Assembly (NCBI GenBank): GCA_031472005.1
Contig: PZJY01000001.1
Coordinates: 4,516,434 to 4,580,433, forward strand
Origin: Tetracladium setigerum
Lineage: Eukaryota > Ascomycota > Leotiomycetes > Helotiales
DNA: 64,000 nt
Reading direction: 5' to 3'
Shown: one piece after another, positions 24,092 through 35,314 of the stretch
How positions within the stretch are numbered: the stretch's first letter is position 1
How the letters are laid out: each line of letters opens with the position of its first letter
Made by a program: the position numbers and the translations under genes
Notes under the pieces: model-generated
What the model saw: only the letters and a program-made list of their open reading frames with translations
Database searches by the model: none
Told to the model about the DNA's origin: nothing

Positions 24092-25904
24092 GTTGTTGAA
24101 TTCGGGGGAGCACTCAAGTGATTCTGAAAGGTCCCCTACAGGCCCTTAGCGGAGTTTCTACTAGAATGATTAGCATTTTACCCGGCCATTGTCTCCACAC
24201 CATCTCGTTGAATACACTTGTAGACAGATAAGAAGCTCAGAACACCGGTCGTGCTATTTGTAAAATTTAGCCTGGGGTGTGCAATCTGACAGTTCAAAGT
24301 GTTCATCCAAAGATACTGTCGCACTTAAGGGAAGGGGAGGCGAGGAGCTGGATCCCTTCGAATTATGACTTCTCGACAGCCTGCAGAATATACGGCAGGA
24401 AATATGCGGTTTCGTGCAGATGCGTATGAACATGCAGACCAGTAGGTCGAGGGCGGGGGAACGGAGAGACTTTTGGAGAGAAGTAAATGCTAGTATAGGA
24501 GGTACTCACAGGATGCTGCGGTGAAGGTTTATAACGTGACTTCTGACTTGATACAATGCACAACTAAGAGGAGGAATGCAGAGTGATAAAGGCTTGACCA
24601 GTTTTAGTAGTAGAGAGCATTGTGAAATCTCGCATGATTGGGGTTAACATCAGGATCCTATACTGTATTTAACTTCTTTATATACTGCTCAGGCACGCAT
24701 CAATCGTCCTCGGACAACTACCTGCCGTATTGATTTGTTCCACGTAATTGAAGATATCATACTGAAACATAGAGCACCCCGGTAGACAGGCTTATCGGGC
24801 TTCTCTACGACCGAGGGGTAGTGATACAGACACCATACCTACTTGATTCACGCGCTACGCTTGAGCTATTCTCGCCATGCTCTTAGTTATTATAGCCAGC
24901 AGTAAAGATTTGGCCAATTGAGAAGATAGCTTACGTATGTCAACACTCCGCTTACGTAGTATAGAAAGTGACATTTCGCGTACTCCGAACGTTTCGCGTA
25001 CTCCCAGTAGTTCGCGTACTTCTAGAATTTTGTATACTCTAGATTTTGTATACTTCAGAATATTGTGTACTTTAATATTTCAAGTACCTCACTCATGTAT
25101 ATCTACACTTTCAACATAGTATATGAAGTTCCTCTTGCTGTTAAAAGTATAGAGGAACTCTATGTTTAAATCAAATAACTTTATTTATGGCAGAATCTAT
25201 AAAAGGTTAGAAACATGGCGCGAATATCTTAGTCATGGCGCGTGAATCAATACCCTAGCCAAGTCTCGATAAACCACTAAGCCCTATAGTCCCGCCCAAA
25301 CTGTAACCTGCCGGAGATTAGTTGGCCCGTACCCGGTGAAACGAAACGCAACAAGGATAGTGGGAACGCTAGATTAGCTCAATCCATGACACTTGGCGAA
25401 ACAATTCTAACGTCTGTCTGACTCGACCTATGAAACCGCGATAAAGGATGGTTATAGACAGGGATAATAACGATAAACTGCGACAACGCTACTTTTCAAT
25501 ACTTCTAAACTAGGGTATCAATGACTTCAAAAGCCAAGATAAAAGCGATCTAGGAAATCCTAAGACGCATGAGATCCATTACAATCGCGTAGATCGTTCT
25601 AGAGCACTAAACTTATTTCCTGCGCGATAAATGCGTACGTATCCACCACAAACATACACCGGAGAAGAAAGGTGGTAAAATCAAACATAAGATATTTTTA
25701 TTATTCGAATCTCCATGATCTAGTCTGAGTTATATTACTGGGACGCCAAGAGCTGGTCATAGCACCCAAGTGTAGAACACGTATTTTTCGAATCTGTCAG
25801 GGAATTGTCTAACGATAGTACTGTTCATTTAGTGTTACATACAAAGATAGCTGATCCGTGTACGCCAGCTCAGTTGCCTACACGCCCCGCAATTGCATAT
25901 CTAT
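24092..25904. other. Intergenic, AT-rich, no gene; CGCGTACT-type repeats near 24975
   Basis: No coding region supported. At about 24970-25080 related short units recur (TTTCGCGTACTCC, GTTTCGCGTACTCCC, GTTCGCGTACTTC, then TTTTGTATACT versions), as if a short tandem array had been degraded by C-to-T changes. The rest looks like decayed repeat DNA. Confidence 0.4.
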
Positions 25905-26698
25905 CTACTCCAGATCCATCTCAATTGCCTTGAGGGTCCACACGATATTGACAATGCTCTGAATCCCAAACACCACGGCGGTCAACCAGAACGTCAACGC
26001 CCCATTCCATGCGAAGGGTCCGCTCTTCACGCAATGCATCGCGATGCCAGATCCCAAGAGGATGGGCGACCCAAAGTTGACCCACCCGACAAACATGGGA
26101 AACAATGGCTTCGGTCGTTGGTCCATGAACACCGCGAAAGCAAAGGCCCAGTTTTGCACGATGAACGGCGCAAAGGGCATGAATGTCATCATCCAGCTCA
26201 GGTCGTTCAGGGCTTGTGTGATCTCTGCCGGTCGCTCCAGCCGATAGGCGGTCGTCGCGAAGAAGATGGCGGGCACGGAAAAGGTAATGCAAGCCCAGGC
26301 GCCGGACACCTCTTGCGCCGAGATGAGGGTGTGACCTACGCCGGGTATGCGCTTCATCTGCTGCGACATGGCCGCTGTGAATGAACCATAGAAGGCGCCG
26401 GAGAGAACGAAGAAGGACGCGCCTACTTTGTAGCCCACGTTGTGGTCCTTGTAATGCTGTACGACTTGCTCGGCCGTGAGGGTGGGCGCGGCCGGGGGAA
26501 GTTCCCCGAGGCGATGAAAAAGACGAAGGAGAAGGTGGTGTAGATAAGACCGCTATAGGCACATGCGCGATCGATCATTTTGTTGGTCAACTGAAGCTTT
26601 CGGAACGAGGTGACAGACACCGTGCGAGATGCCTCAGCATCCTCGCTAGACTCGTTGACCGTATGTTTGCTCTCCAGGAAACGCATCTTATCGAACAT
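25905..26698 (-). CDS. Small polytopic membrane protein of the terpene cluster (probable frameshift)
   Basis: The N-terminal frame 26698 to about 26505 gives MFDKMRFLESKHTV, a first membrane helix (LIYTTFSFVFFIASG). The C-terminal frame ending at 25905 gives LPPAAPTLTAEQVVQHYKDH, then helices ASFFVLSGAFYGSF, ITFSVPAIFFATTAY, MTFMPFAPFIVQNWAFAF, VNFGSPILLGSGIAM and LTFWLTAVVFGIQSIVNIV. One more base in the CCCC at 26504-26507 joins them into ~264 aa with five to six helices. From memory it resembles an uncharacterised actinobacterial and fungal membrane protein family with an L-PPP-PT-SAEE(I/V)..FY motif after helix 1; I cannot verify this. Function unknown; position between HMGR and P450 suggests a role in the terpene pathway or transport. 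Confidence 0.65.
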
Positions 26699-26768
26699 GA
26701 TGATATGGATAGATGTTATGGATAAATGATATGGATAGATGATATGGATAGATGATACGGATAGATGA
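26699..26768. repeat. 13-14 bp tandem repeat (ATATGGATAGATG)
   Basis: About five imperfect copies of a unit close to ATATGGATAGATG lie immediately upstream of the membrane protein ATG (minus strand), that is in its 5' leader/promoter. Length changes here could alter expression. Confidence 0.8.
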
Positions 26769-27358
26769 GAAGTAAGAATATGAACAGATTGTAAACATTG
26801 AACAGACGTCGCTTGTTTATAACGTATAGTATAGTATTAGCACGACAGATGACGTAGCCCCGGGCTCGTTGCGTACCAGCCTATGAGAGGTCGCTATTTC
26901 ATCTCCTTACACAATGTTCTGTAGACTTACTCGTGGTCAGCCAGAGATCCCAGTATGACACGGTGATGAGTCGACTACACGAAGAAACATTCTCGGATAT
27001 TGAAACATACTCGACCTGTGCCCCACACAAGCTACGACTTCCCCATCACGAAATGGAAACATGCTTGGCGTTGGCAAGCCGACGTACAAAAAGACTCCTA
27101 GGCGTTCCCAGTATGCTTGGAGCTTCCGAAAGCATCGGCAGCCGCGTTCATACGACGTAGCACCCCATTCACTTCGTACCTCGAACCTCAAACCCCAAAC
27201 AGACTGAGAAACATTCTCCGATCCGGCCCAAACGTTAGATAGGCCAGTCGATCCTTCTTCCTCGGCGTGTCGTATCACGGACGTGTGCCAGGGTTGGACG
27301 TTATATCAGAGTGTCAACCGTCGGCATCGCAAGAGCTCGCCAACAAAAATCATTCACA

Positions 27359-29215
27359 ATGTATCTACAAACTTGTGCAGTCCTCTCGCTGGCCGAGCTC
27401 TCCGGACTCCTGCTCACGCATGGCATCCCGTCGAGGTACGACATCCTTTACTCCTTTCTCGCCCTATTCTCCCTTCAGTACACATCTATCAACCTGTACT
27501 ACACCTTGATCTACCCTTTCTACGTCTCCTCCTTGCGCTACATGCCAGGACCAAAAGACCATCACTCTTTCATCGGCCACACCCTCAACCAGTTTCGCGC
27601 CAACGGACCTTATGAGCTATATCTTTCGTGGAGCCGCCAGTGGCCCACGGCGCCCTTCATCCGGTATATCTCCTTTGCCAATACGGAGACCCTTTTGGTG
27701 AACAGCTTGCGAGCGCATCAAGAAGTGCTGTCGACGAAATGCTACTCGTTCGTCAAACCGCCTTTCTTCGCCCGGATTGTGGGCGAGGTGACGGGGATGG
27801 GCCTGGTATTTGCAGAGGGCGAAGAGCACAAGAAGCAGAGAAAGATGTTGAACGGTAAGCTCTCCGAATCCTTCTGGTCTCGTTGCTCATCTCTCCAGGC
27901 ATCTTTTCCACGCCCAACATGAAAAAGCTGCTGCCCGTCGTACAGTGGCACGGCAAATGCCTCACCAAGACAATCGACCAACGCATCGGCGCCAAAACGT
28001 CTGCCGTAGTAGAAGGTATGCACTGCACTGCGAAAATGCGTGTGTTATCGCTAACTATGACTAGTCGTCTCGTTGTTCTCGAAAGCGACCCTCGACATCA
28101 TCGGCCTCATCACCCTGGGAAAAGAGCTCGACAGCTTCACAGCGAAACCATCGTTCCACGAATGCTACGACCTCATCTTCAACCAGTCCTCGCTTAGCGC
28201 CGCTATCACCGCCGTTAACACGTACATTCCCTTGCGGAGTTGGCTTCCGCTCAAAGCGAACCGATCCTTCGTTGCGGCGAACGACGAGGTTAAACGCATC
28301 CTCCGGCAGCAGATTCGATTACGGCAGAAGGAAATGGCCACGACGGAGACGGCCGCAAAGAATTCGTCTTTGCCTATCAGCCGCGACGTCCTCACGTACT
28401 TGCTCGAAGCGCCCCCCTCGCGCGAGCAGCCATGGACCGAAGAGGAGCTCCTCGGCTATGTAAGTCTCTATCCCGCCTACAGGTTCTTTCCACTGATGGT
28501 GTTAGCTCTTGAATTTCATGTCTGCAGGTAGTACCCACGTTATCGTTTCCACGTATGCAGCTAAGCACTTCTAGGTCATGAAACGTCAGCAACCACAATC
28601 ACCTGGGCGGTCCACGTCCTTTCTACCCGCCCTGATATCCAAACAAGACTTCGAGACGAGATCAATAACCTTACCACGTGTGGCGACCCAGACTACACGC
28701 AGCTAGAAGGGCTCCGCTATCTCAACAACTTCTGCCGGGAAGTGCTGCGCGTCTATGCTCCCGGTAATACTCCTGGTTCTTTTCATTGGTCGCGTTGCTA
28801 ACGATCCACAGCCGTCATGATATGGCGTCAAGCAGCGGAAGCGGTGGTCATTGAAAACACCTACATCCCCGCAGGGACCAACGTCATCGTTTCACCCCAA
28901 GTATCTCAATCCCACCCTGACATCTGGGGCTCTTCTGCCGCAACGTTCGACCCAGACCGTTGGGACTCGCTCCCGCCGGAATCAGCTTCCCCGTACGCGT
29001 TTCAGGCCTTTAGTAGCGGGCCTAGAGTGTGTATCGGAAAGGGGCTGGCGATGCTGGAGTTCAAGTCGCTTCTCGTGGATATCGTGAGAAAGTATACATT
29101 CGAGCCCGTGGAAGAAAGGCTGGTGCTGGAGAATTATTTGACGCTGAGGCCAAAGGGAGGTTTGAGGGTGAAGTTCACAATTGTCGGAGAGGACACGGGG
29201 AAGCGGGTGGACTAG
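27359..29215 (+). CDS. Cytochrome P450 monooxygenase
   Basis: Six exons: 27359-27854, 27899-28015, 28065-28459, 28506-28527, 28575-28763 and 28812-29215, giving 540 aa; all junctions are GT..AG and in phase. Exon 4 is only 22 bases and, with exon 5, builds the oxygen-binding I-helix NFMSAGHETSATTITW. Other hallmarks are FCREVLRVYAP (ExxR), FDPDRW and the haem loop FSSGPRVCIGKG with the axial Cys. The N-terminus has hydrophobic segments (LSLAELSGLLLTHG, LYSFLALFSLQYTSINLYYTL) for ER anchoring, then YMPGPKDH as the proline hinge. It should oxidise the cyclised terpene. No damaging change seen. Substrate cannot be told from sequence. Confidence 0.92.
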
Positions 29216-30788
29216 TGTAGACGGACTAGTATTGGAACGTAGGGGTGGAAAGGCCTTGGCTTGTGGGGTGTAGGGCAGCGAGTACGATCCATGGCGTCGG
29301 TAGTGGCGTTTTGTTATGTCATTAAAACATAACACTGTAATCTCTACTTTTCACTTCGAAGTAATATGCTCACATACTTGGCTCCATCCACCACGATTCT
29401 TACCTAAGCGCATCTCTTGTCCTCCATCCTGCTGATCAACGGTAGACGAACATGAGAGTGCGGATACTGACGAGTAGAGTTGGTAACAAACAGCCTCTGG
29501 GCGATGCTGCAGCTAAGTACGGAGCGGAATATCGCCCCAGTCCGGCTACCAATCAAACTAGGGGCTTAAGCATCACCTCCCCAGATTTCAGCCACAGCCC
29601 TGTTCACAGAACTGTGGGAAATTCACTTTTTTAATTCCTAAGATATCTTCAATTTCTGAATTTCGAATTCTGATCAGATTTCGAGTTCTGATTTTGGATT
29701 CAGAACTTAAAATAGTGGAGTCCTAGCAGGTGACTATAGTATTGAGCTTCCACCTGATCTTCAAGAAATCACGCTTCGTTAAGACAAAGACTAGGCGGAA
29801 GAGAAGTCTGTTGATTTCTCGATAATGGAAGTAATGGCGCGACCTGTCCAAAAGCTTTTTCACGCAAAGCGAACTGCCTGGAACCAGCTGCACCCGCACG
29901 ACTCATGAACATTTGTGAGGAAGAAATGAGTCGAGATAGGATTTGAGAATTGTATAATTAGTATACTAAGAGGTTACATGAAGCAGAGCGTGTAGAGCGG
30001 CAAACGACGAGGTATTCGACGGGTATCAAATTTGAGTTGTCCCGCTGTGTGCACGTACATGTGCCAAATTCGGCAATTCTTCTCCGTCTCCGGAGAGCAT
30101 GTGTTTCGGCATCGATACTCTACGAAGTACTATCCCTACCAATTCGCGGAAATAATCGCTACTGCTCGTCTCACCTCACCCCCATCCCAGTCAGGTACTC
30201 TTACCTTAAAGTGAAATTCTTAGTACGATCCACTCAACCTAGTCAGTGCCACCATACTATAAAAAGAGCATCTTGTTACTAGGTGGAGCATACTAAGGAT
30301 TTTACTGAAAGGGGAGAGTAACATCCGTTTTCTTCACTTGCAATTTACTTGGCACGGTACTCCGACGCCTGTTCCACAACGGTTGCAGGCTATGTGCGCA
30401 TATGAGTCGTGATAATGGAAGCGTAGGGACGTTGTGGTAAGATGGATTCCAGAGATCTACCCGAATGGAATTGCGCTGTTTATTGAAACGGCTCGAATCA
30501 GACATTTGCTCCGCTGCTGGAATCGACAGGGAGATTATGATATGATTGAAACGAAACGAGCTCGGAGGACGGTCCAGTCGACGGACTCGTTTGAAATGTT
30601 TACATCACTTTAGTCACTCAAAACATGTCTGGATTTTCTGAATGTTCTACATCACAACGATGCTGCGAACGGTGTCTCATAGCCGGTGTAGATCAGAATC
30701 ATGGTGTGCAGAACAGACATAAAGTGATGGAGTCGTCCTTCCAATGTCTCAATCAAATCATTTCAACTTTCAACAATAATACTTCACC
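29216..30788. other. Intergenic between P450 and terpene synthase
   Basis: About 1.6 kb without a supported gene. The 29630-29720 stretch is AT-rich with repeated ATTTCGAATTCTGAT-like words. It presumably holds the terpene synthase promoter; no operator can be named. Confidence 0.4.
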
Positions 30789-31883
30789 ATGTCTCACTCC
30801 CGCCACGACTCCGCTGTGTCCATGCTCTCCACGCTGGGAGATGTCTCGAAAGAAGAATACGGCAAGATCCTATCGAAATTCCTCGCGGATGTCGACTTTT
30901 ACATGCCGCCTGACGAGTACGACTTCTCCCTCGAAGAACCGGTCATGGCCTACTTTGCCAAGCAGCCCAATTGGCCATCTCACCTCACGGCTAAGGCCGT
31001 CTACATGGCCAAATGGATGTCCACCGGCCTCGGCATGTGCTACCCATTCGCTGAGAAGGACATTCAGGTCGCGTACGGCATCCACGCCACCTATGTCCTC
31101 TTCATCGACGACATCGTCCACGAGCTTGGGGACGCTCTCGACGAGTTTGAATCTCGGCTCGTGAGTGGCAAACCGCAAAAGTCGCCGATCCTGCAGTCCT
31201 TGGTCCATTTCCTGCTCGACAATAGCACCTACATGGGACCCTATGCCGCGGCCATGAACACCAAGGCGACCATCGAGTTTATCTGCGGCTGCATCATGGA
31301 GCGAGACTACGACGGGAAAGTCGTGCCGCCGGTCGGCGCGAAGAAGTTCCCCGGCTACTTTCGCGAGAAGACAGGCTACACGGAGCCCTATGCGCACTTT
31401 TGCTTTCCAGAGGCGACGTGCCCCGAGAAGGAGTACTTGCATATATACATGCCGTGCATCCAGGATCTCATCGAGTTCATCAGCTACGCCAACGACATCC
31501 TTTCATTCTACAAGGAAACCGTCGTCGGAGACGAGCGGTTGAACTACGTTTGCAATATTGCCAACACGCACGGGCTTAGCATTTCCGATGCGCTGAAGTT
31601 GGTCTGTGAGAACGTTACGGAAAACGTCTTGACAGTGCGGAAAGTGTTGAAAGACTATCCGGAGATGAAGGATTCAGTCGACGAGTTCTTCCGTGGCTAT
31701 ATTGCTTGGTATCTGAACCAGAAGAGGTACAAGCTTACCGACATCGAGGTGAGGGATTCTCAGGGCCAGCTCTTTGACCTGACACCTGCAGAGCCCAAAG
31801 TATTGCATAATGAGGGAAGAGAGGAGGTAACAGTAAGCAAGCCAGGGGAAAGTGTGGTGCGGGTCACTGTTTTGAAAGTATAA
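30789..31883 (+). CDS. Terpene synthase, trichodiene-synthase (TRI5-like) family
   Basis: Single exon, 364 aa, start MSHSRHDSAVSML. It has the class I terpene synthase metal sites: LFIDDIVHE (residues 105-111, Asp107-Asp108) and the NSE triad NDILSFYKE (235-243; Asn235, Ser239, Glu243), followed near the C-terminus by IAWYLNQKRYKLTDI, the conserved Arg-Tyr segment of the fungal trichodiene-synthase-like family. The first motif is DDxxxE, not the DDSKDD form of trichodiene synthase itself, so a different sesquiterpene product is likely. It should ionise farnesyl diphosphate in the cytosol. Length is normal for the family and no lesion is visible. This is the core enzyme of the cluster. Product cannot be predicted. 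Confidence 0.92.
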   Translation: MSHSRHDSAVSMLSTLGDVSKEEYGKILSKFLADVDFYMPPDEYDFSLEEPVMAYFAKQPNWPSHLTAKAVYMAKWMSTGLGMCYPFAEKDIQVAYGIHATYVLFIDDIVHELGDALDEFESRLVSGKPQKSPILQSLVHFLLDNSTYMGPYAAAMNTKATIEFICGCIMERDYDGKVVPPVGAKKFPGYFREKTGYTEPYAHFCFPEATCPEKEYLHIYMPCIQDLIEFISYANDILSFYKETVVGDERLNYVCNIANTHGLSISDALKLVCENVTENVLTVRKVLKDYPEMKDSVDEFFRGYIAWYLNQKRYKLTDIEVRDSQGQLFDLTPAEPKVLHNEGREEVTVSKPGESVVRVTVLKV

Positions 31884-33715
31884 TTAGTCCAGGACGATTG
31901 TGCGTTCCATAACCATAATACGCCAACTTCAGCCAGTGTCTAGCGTGCTGTGCGCGCTCCCTGGGTTGAGGTTATCTTTTTGTATAGTAGATATTGATTT
32001 GTAGATACCAGACGTAGCACGCGAAATCAAGAAAAAAGCATGAAAGCTCCTTTGAAGAATCTAAGTGAGCTCACGTGATTTGTTGGCACTCCCGCATACC
32101 TTGAATGCTTCCAACTGAAAAAGTCATATCCGTGTCGTCGCCACGCGCCCGATTTGTAAAGAGTCTTGTGATGTAAAGTGTAACACTTCAGGGCTATTAT
32201 GAGAAAGGTTCACAGATGAGGTTACTTGAGATGAATTGGAATCTTGTTTGAGATATAACTCGGAACGGTTTCAGAGGCTACTCGGACCTTCCTCAGAAGA
32301 GTAATATATATATAGTATATTCAAGCAGATAGACTTGGGCACTCTATTCTTCACTTTCGCGCCAGGCCTATAGGTAGGTAGTCATCCGAATCTAGTCGAA
32401 CGCACTTCTATATGGCTCTAACTTATTCATGAGTCCCTGTGCTGTGACAAGTCTCCTTTTTTATTATAACGGACATCTCTTAGTGCACCTATATCACTAA
32501 GCTTGCACTGTCCCCAAAACTTATAAGAGCGTCTTAGACGAGTTTTCTTTGCCTCCCCACTCTCTAGGAGATCGTCAAGAGCCTTGTGGCGGCTGTGGCG
32601 TGCGGATTTGTGCAGATCACCTCGAGAGTCAGTACGGAAGTAGGTTGTCAGTGGGTCTCGTCCACCCTTCGGTACCTCGGATCTACAGTAAACGAGTGAC
32701 GATCTTGGTTGGGAACAGCAACGTTCGTGCCACAATATTGACCTGGTCCCTGTCCTGATCGTTAGCACACGCATTAGAACGCTTCATATCCGTTGTACAT
32801 TGAGACAGGACGAGAATTTTTAACTGACGAAGCGCATCATATAGTTGTGAAAGCTGCGAATCAATGTGTGAGAGTCATGTATGATGAGTATGAGATTGTG
32901 CCACATTGTTTTGCGATATTGCTTGAGACTTTGCTTGAGACGTTGCTTGAGACGTTGTTGGCTACTCGGCTGTTTTTGGAAGCTGGGAGGCTTTCAGTAA
33001 ATACTTTGGTGGAGAGGCCCGAGAGTATTATGGAAGGTCGGAAGAGTATCAGTCCGAAGACGCTAGAAGCGAAGGAGTTAGATGTCAAAACGTTGAGTGG
33101 AGAAGTGGTGAGGATGCTTGAGGGAGTATGAGGGAGAAGGTTAGGGTTTTGAGTGCGGATTCGGCGCATCCATTGTCGAAGTTGTAGGGGAGATGATATA
33201 ACTTTGACAATGTTTTAGATGGCAGTTTAAAAAAGAGACTTATATTTTTGAGAAATTTATAGATACGCGATCCATATATACAGTCAATTTATAGTACCAA
33301 TGCAAGGCATAAGAAGTTTAAGTAAATACCGACGAACTCGCTTACCACAATCTGCAAACAAACCGTTTGAATACTTCACGTCAAATTAAGTTGGTGAAAG
33401 CAATAATGGTTATTGTCAAATCATAACTGAGAAGGTTTTATTGTTCTTGATGCTCTATGCAGTATGTATGAACCATGCCATATGCACACCGCCATCTTAG
33501 ACAAATCAAGCAAAGTAACGAAAATCAAAACCTCTTAAAACCCATATTGCGGGCTGACTGGAAGGTAATGTCGCCAATGATCTACCAAAGAAGAAATATG
33601 GGAACAGAAACTCCTGAATGTAGTAGCAAGCTAGCAAGCAGTCAAACGCAACCCTAATGCTGTCCTATGCCGTCAAACAAGAAAGAAGATGGCTGGATAA
33701 GCTGGTCTGATTGGC
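31884..33715. other. Intergenic between terpene synthase and HMG-CoA synthase
   Basis: No supported gene. A 12-bp tandem repeat (GCTTGAGACGTT-like, three copies at 32930-32957) sits in a plus-strand open frame (32793-33131, no ATG) and would encode repeated LLET. I do not call it a gene. Confidence 0.4.
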
Positions 33716-35314
33716 TCATGCCTTGATCTTATATACTCGGCGGAAGAGATCGTCGACGTTTTCGAGGTAGTAGACGGCTGAGGCGATTGTCTCAACGCTA
33801 CCGGTAGGTGTGTAGCTCTTTTGCAAGTGGGCCTTCTTTCGGAGCTCGCACATCTGAAAGGGAATTGTTAGTGACATGTGATTTATTAAAAGAGTTAATG
33901 CTTACCAAGTCGTAGACTTCTGGTGCAACAACAACTCTGGCATCGAGTCTCTCCTGGAGGTTTAGTGTCTTGGCGATAGTCTCTGTTGATCCAACGACCT
34001 TAAGGGAGAACAAACTCGACGCCAACCCACTTCCATAACTGAAAACACCTATTCTCTTTCCTTGGAGTGTGTCACTATCGACTGCACTTAATAGACTGAC
34101 AAGACCGGAGTAAACACTAGCAGTGTACATGTTTCCGCAGTTTGTCGGAGCAAGGATACTAGGTGTAATTCGCTCATTAAATCGCTTCTTGGTTAAATCC
34201 ATAAAGGTCTTCTCGAGGACCTTATCGGCTAGAGACTTAGTGTAGTCTAATTCATAGAACTCAGCTGGGATACCAGCGAAAGTAAAGGAGTTGGGGTTCG
34301 TGAGGAAATCGTTATAGAGTAGGCGGGCATAGGACTTTGCGACGAGTTTGCAGTTTGGTGCGTGGAAAGCCATATAGTCAAACCTATCCAGAGGAGTCCT
34401 AGAGTTGGTGACTTTACTATTGGTATAACCGTCCGTATAACCATTGGTATAACCATTCGTATGACCATTAGCAAGGGATTTGAGTGTTACCTCTCTCTTG
34501 TTATATGCCTGATAGCACTTATCCACAGCCTCAATGTAACATCTATTAGAGAAGTGACCGTCAACTATCGGGTATTCGCTGGTCAGATCTGGCTTGTAGA
34601 AGTCGTAGGCGTGTTGCATATAACTTCCCCGAAGACCTGGCTCGATAATGACTGGCGCATTCGGTCCAATTAACATAGCAACGGCACCAGCACCTCCAGT
34701 TGGGCGTGCAGCACCCTTAGCGTACAATGCAATATCAGCTGCTACTACAATAGCATCTCGTCCATCCCAGCCAGAAGACTCGACCCAGTTAACGGCATTG
34801 AAGACAGCGTTAGTTCCACCGTAACACGCATTAATAGTGTCCACTCCCTCAATGTTCGTGTTATCTCCAAAGAGTTGCATGAGAACTGACTTGACTGACT
34901 TCGATTTGTCTAAGAGGGTCTCAGTACCCACTTCCAGGCGACCAATAGAGCTAGTATCAATCTTGTATTTATTGAGAAGGTTGGAGACCACGGTTAGTGA
35001 GAAGGAGTAGATATCTTCTACAAGTTAGCGAATATTTCCAGTACTATAATATAAGATAAGATCGAGTCCTACCTTCTCTGTCATCGCAGAAGCTCATCTT
35101 GGTCTGGCCGAGTCCAATTGTGTATTTCCCAGTGCTCACGCCATCGAATTTCTCAAGCTCAACTTGAGCAACACACTATTTGTAGAGCATAATTAGCACA
35201 TACGCACGAATTGCATGCATACTCAAGATGCATCATCTGGATCTTCTGACATACCTGATTTGGGAAGTAAATCTCAATGGCCTTAATGCCAATGTTTTGG
35301 GGGCGGACAGACAT
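33716..35314 (-). CDS. Cluster HMG-CoA synthase
   Basis: HMG-CoA synthase condenses acetyl-CoA with acetoacetyl-CoA, the step before HMG-CoA reductase. Four exons on the minus strand, 35314-35255, 35175-35073, 35017-33906 and 33853-33716, give 470 aa in consistent phase. Start [20 protein letters not shown] is typical. Catalytic residues are present: the Glu of [15 protein letters not shown], the Cys of [12 protein letters not shown] and the His of [27 protein letters not shown] and [13 protein letters not shown] are also conserved. An insertion of NGYT repeats ([18 protein letters not shown]) precedes the His motif, a variable loop in the family. No lesion seen. Being a second copy inside a terpene cluster, with HMGR also present, it points to local boosting of the mevalonate pathway or to target-based self-resistance. 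Confidence 0.93.

Noticed and set aside
24970..25085. CGCGTACT repeats considered as a CRISPR-like or regulatory array
   Set aside because: Units are short, imperfect and without spacers of fixed length; CRISPR is not expected in fungi. Better read as a degraded tandem repeat.
30625..31164. Second open frame overlapping the start of the terpene synthase
   Set aside because: Ser/Thr/Pro-rich shadow in another phase of the real gene; no independent evidence.
32793..33131. Open frame with LLET repeats between terpene synthase and HMGS
   Set aside because: No ATG start (TTG only), repeat created by a 12-bp tandem array, no domain.
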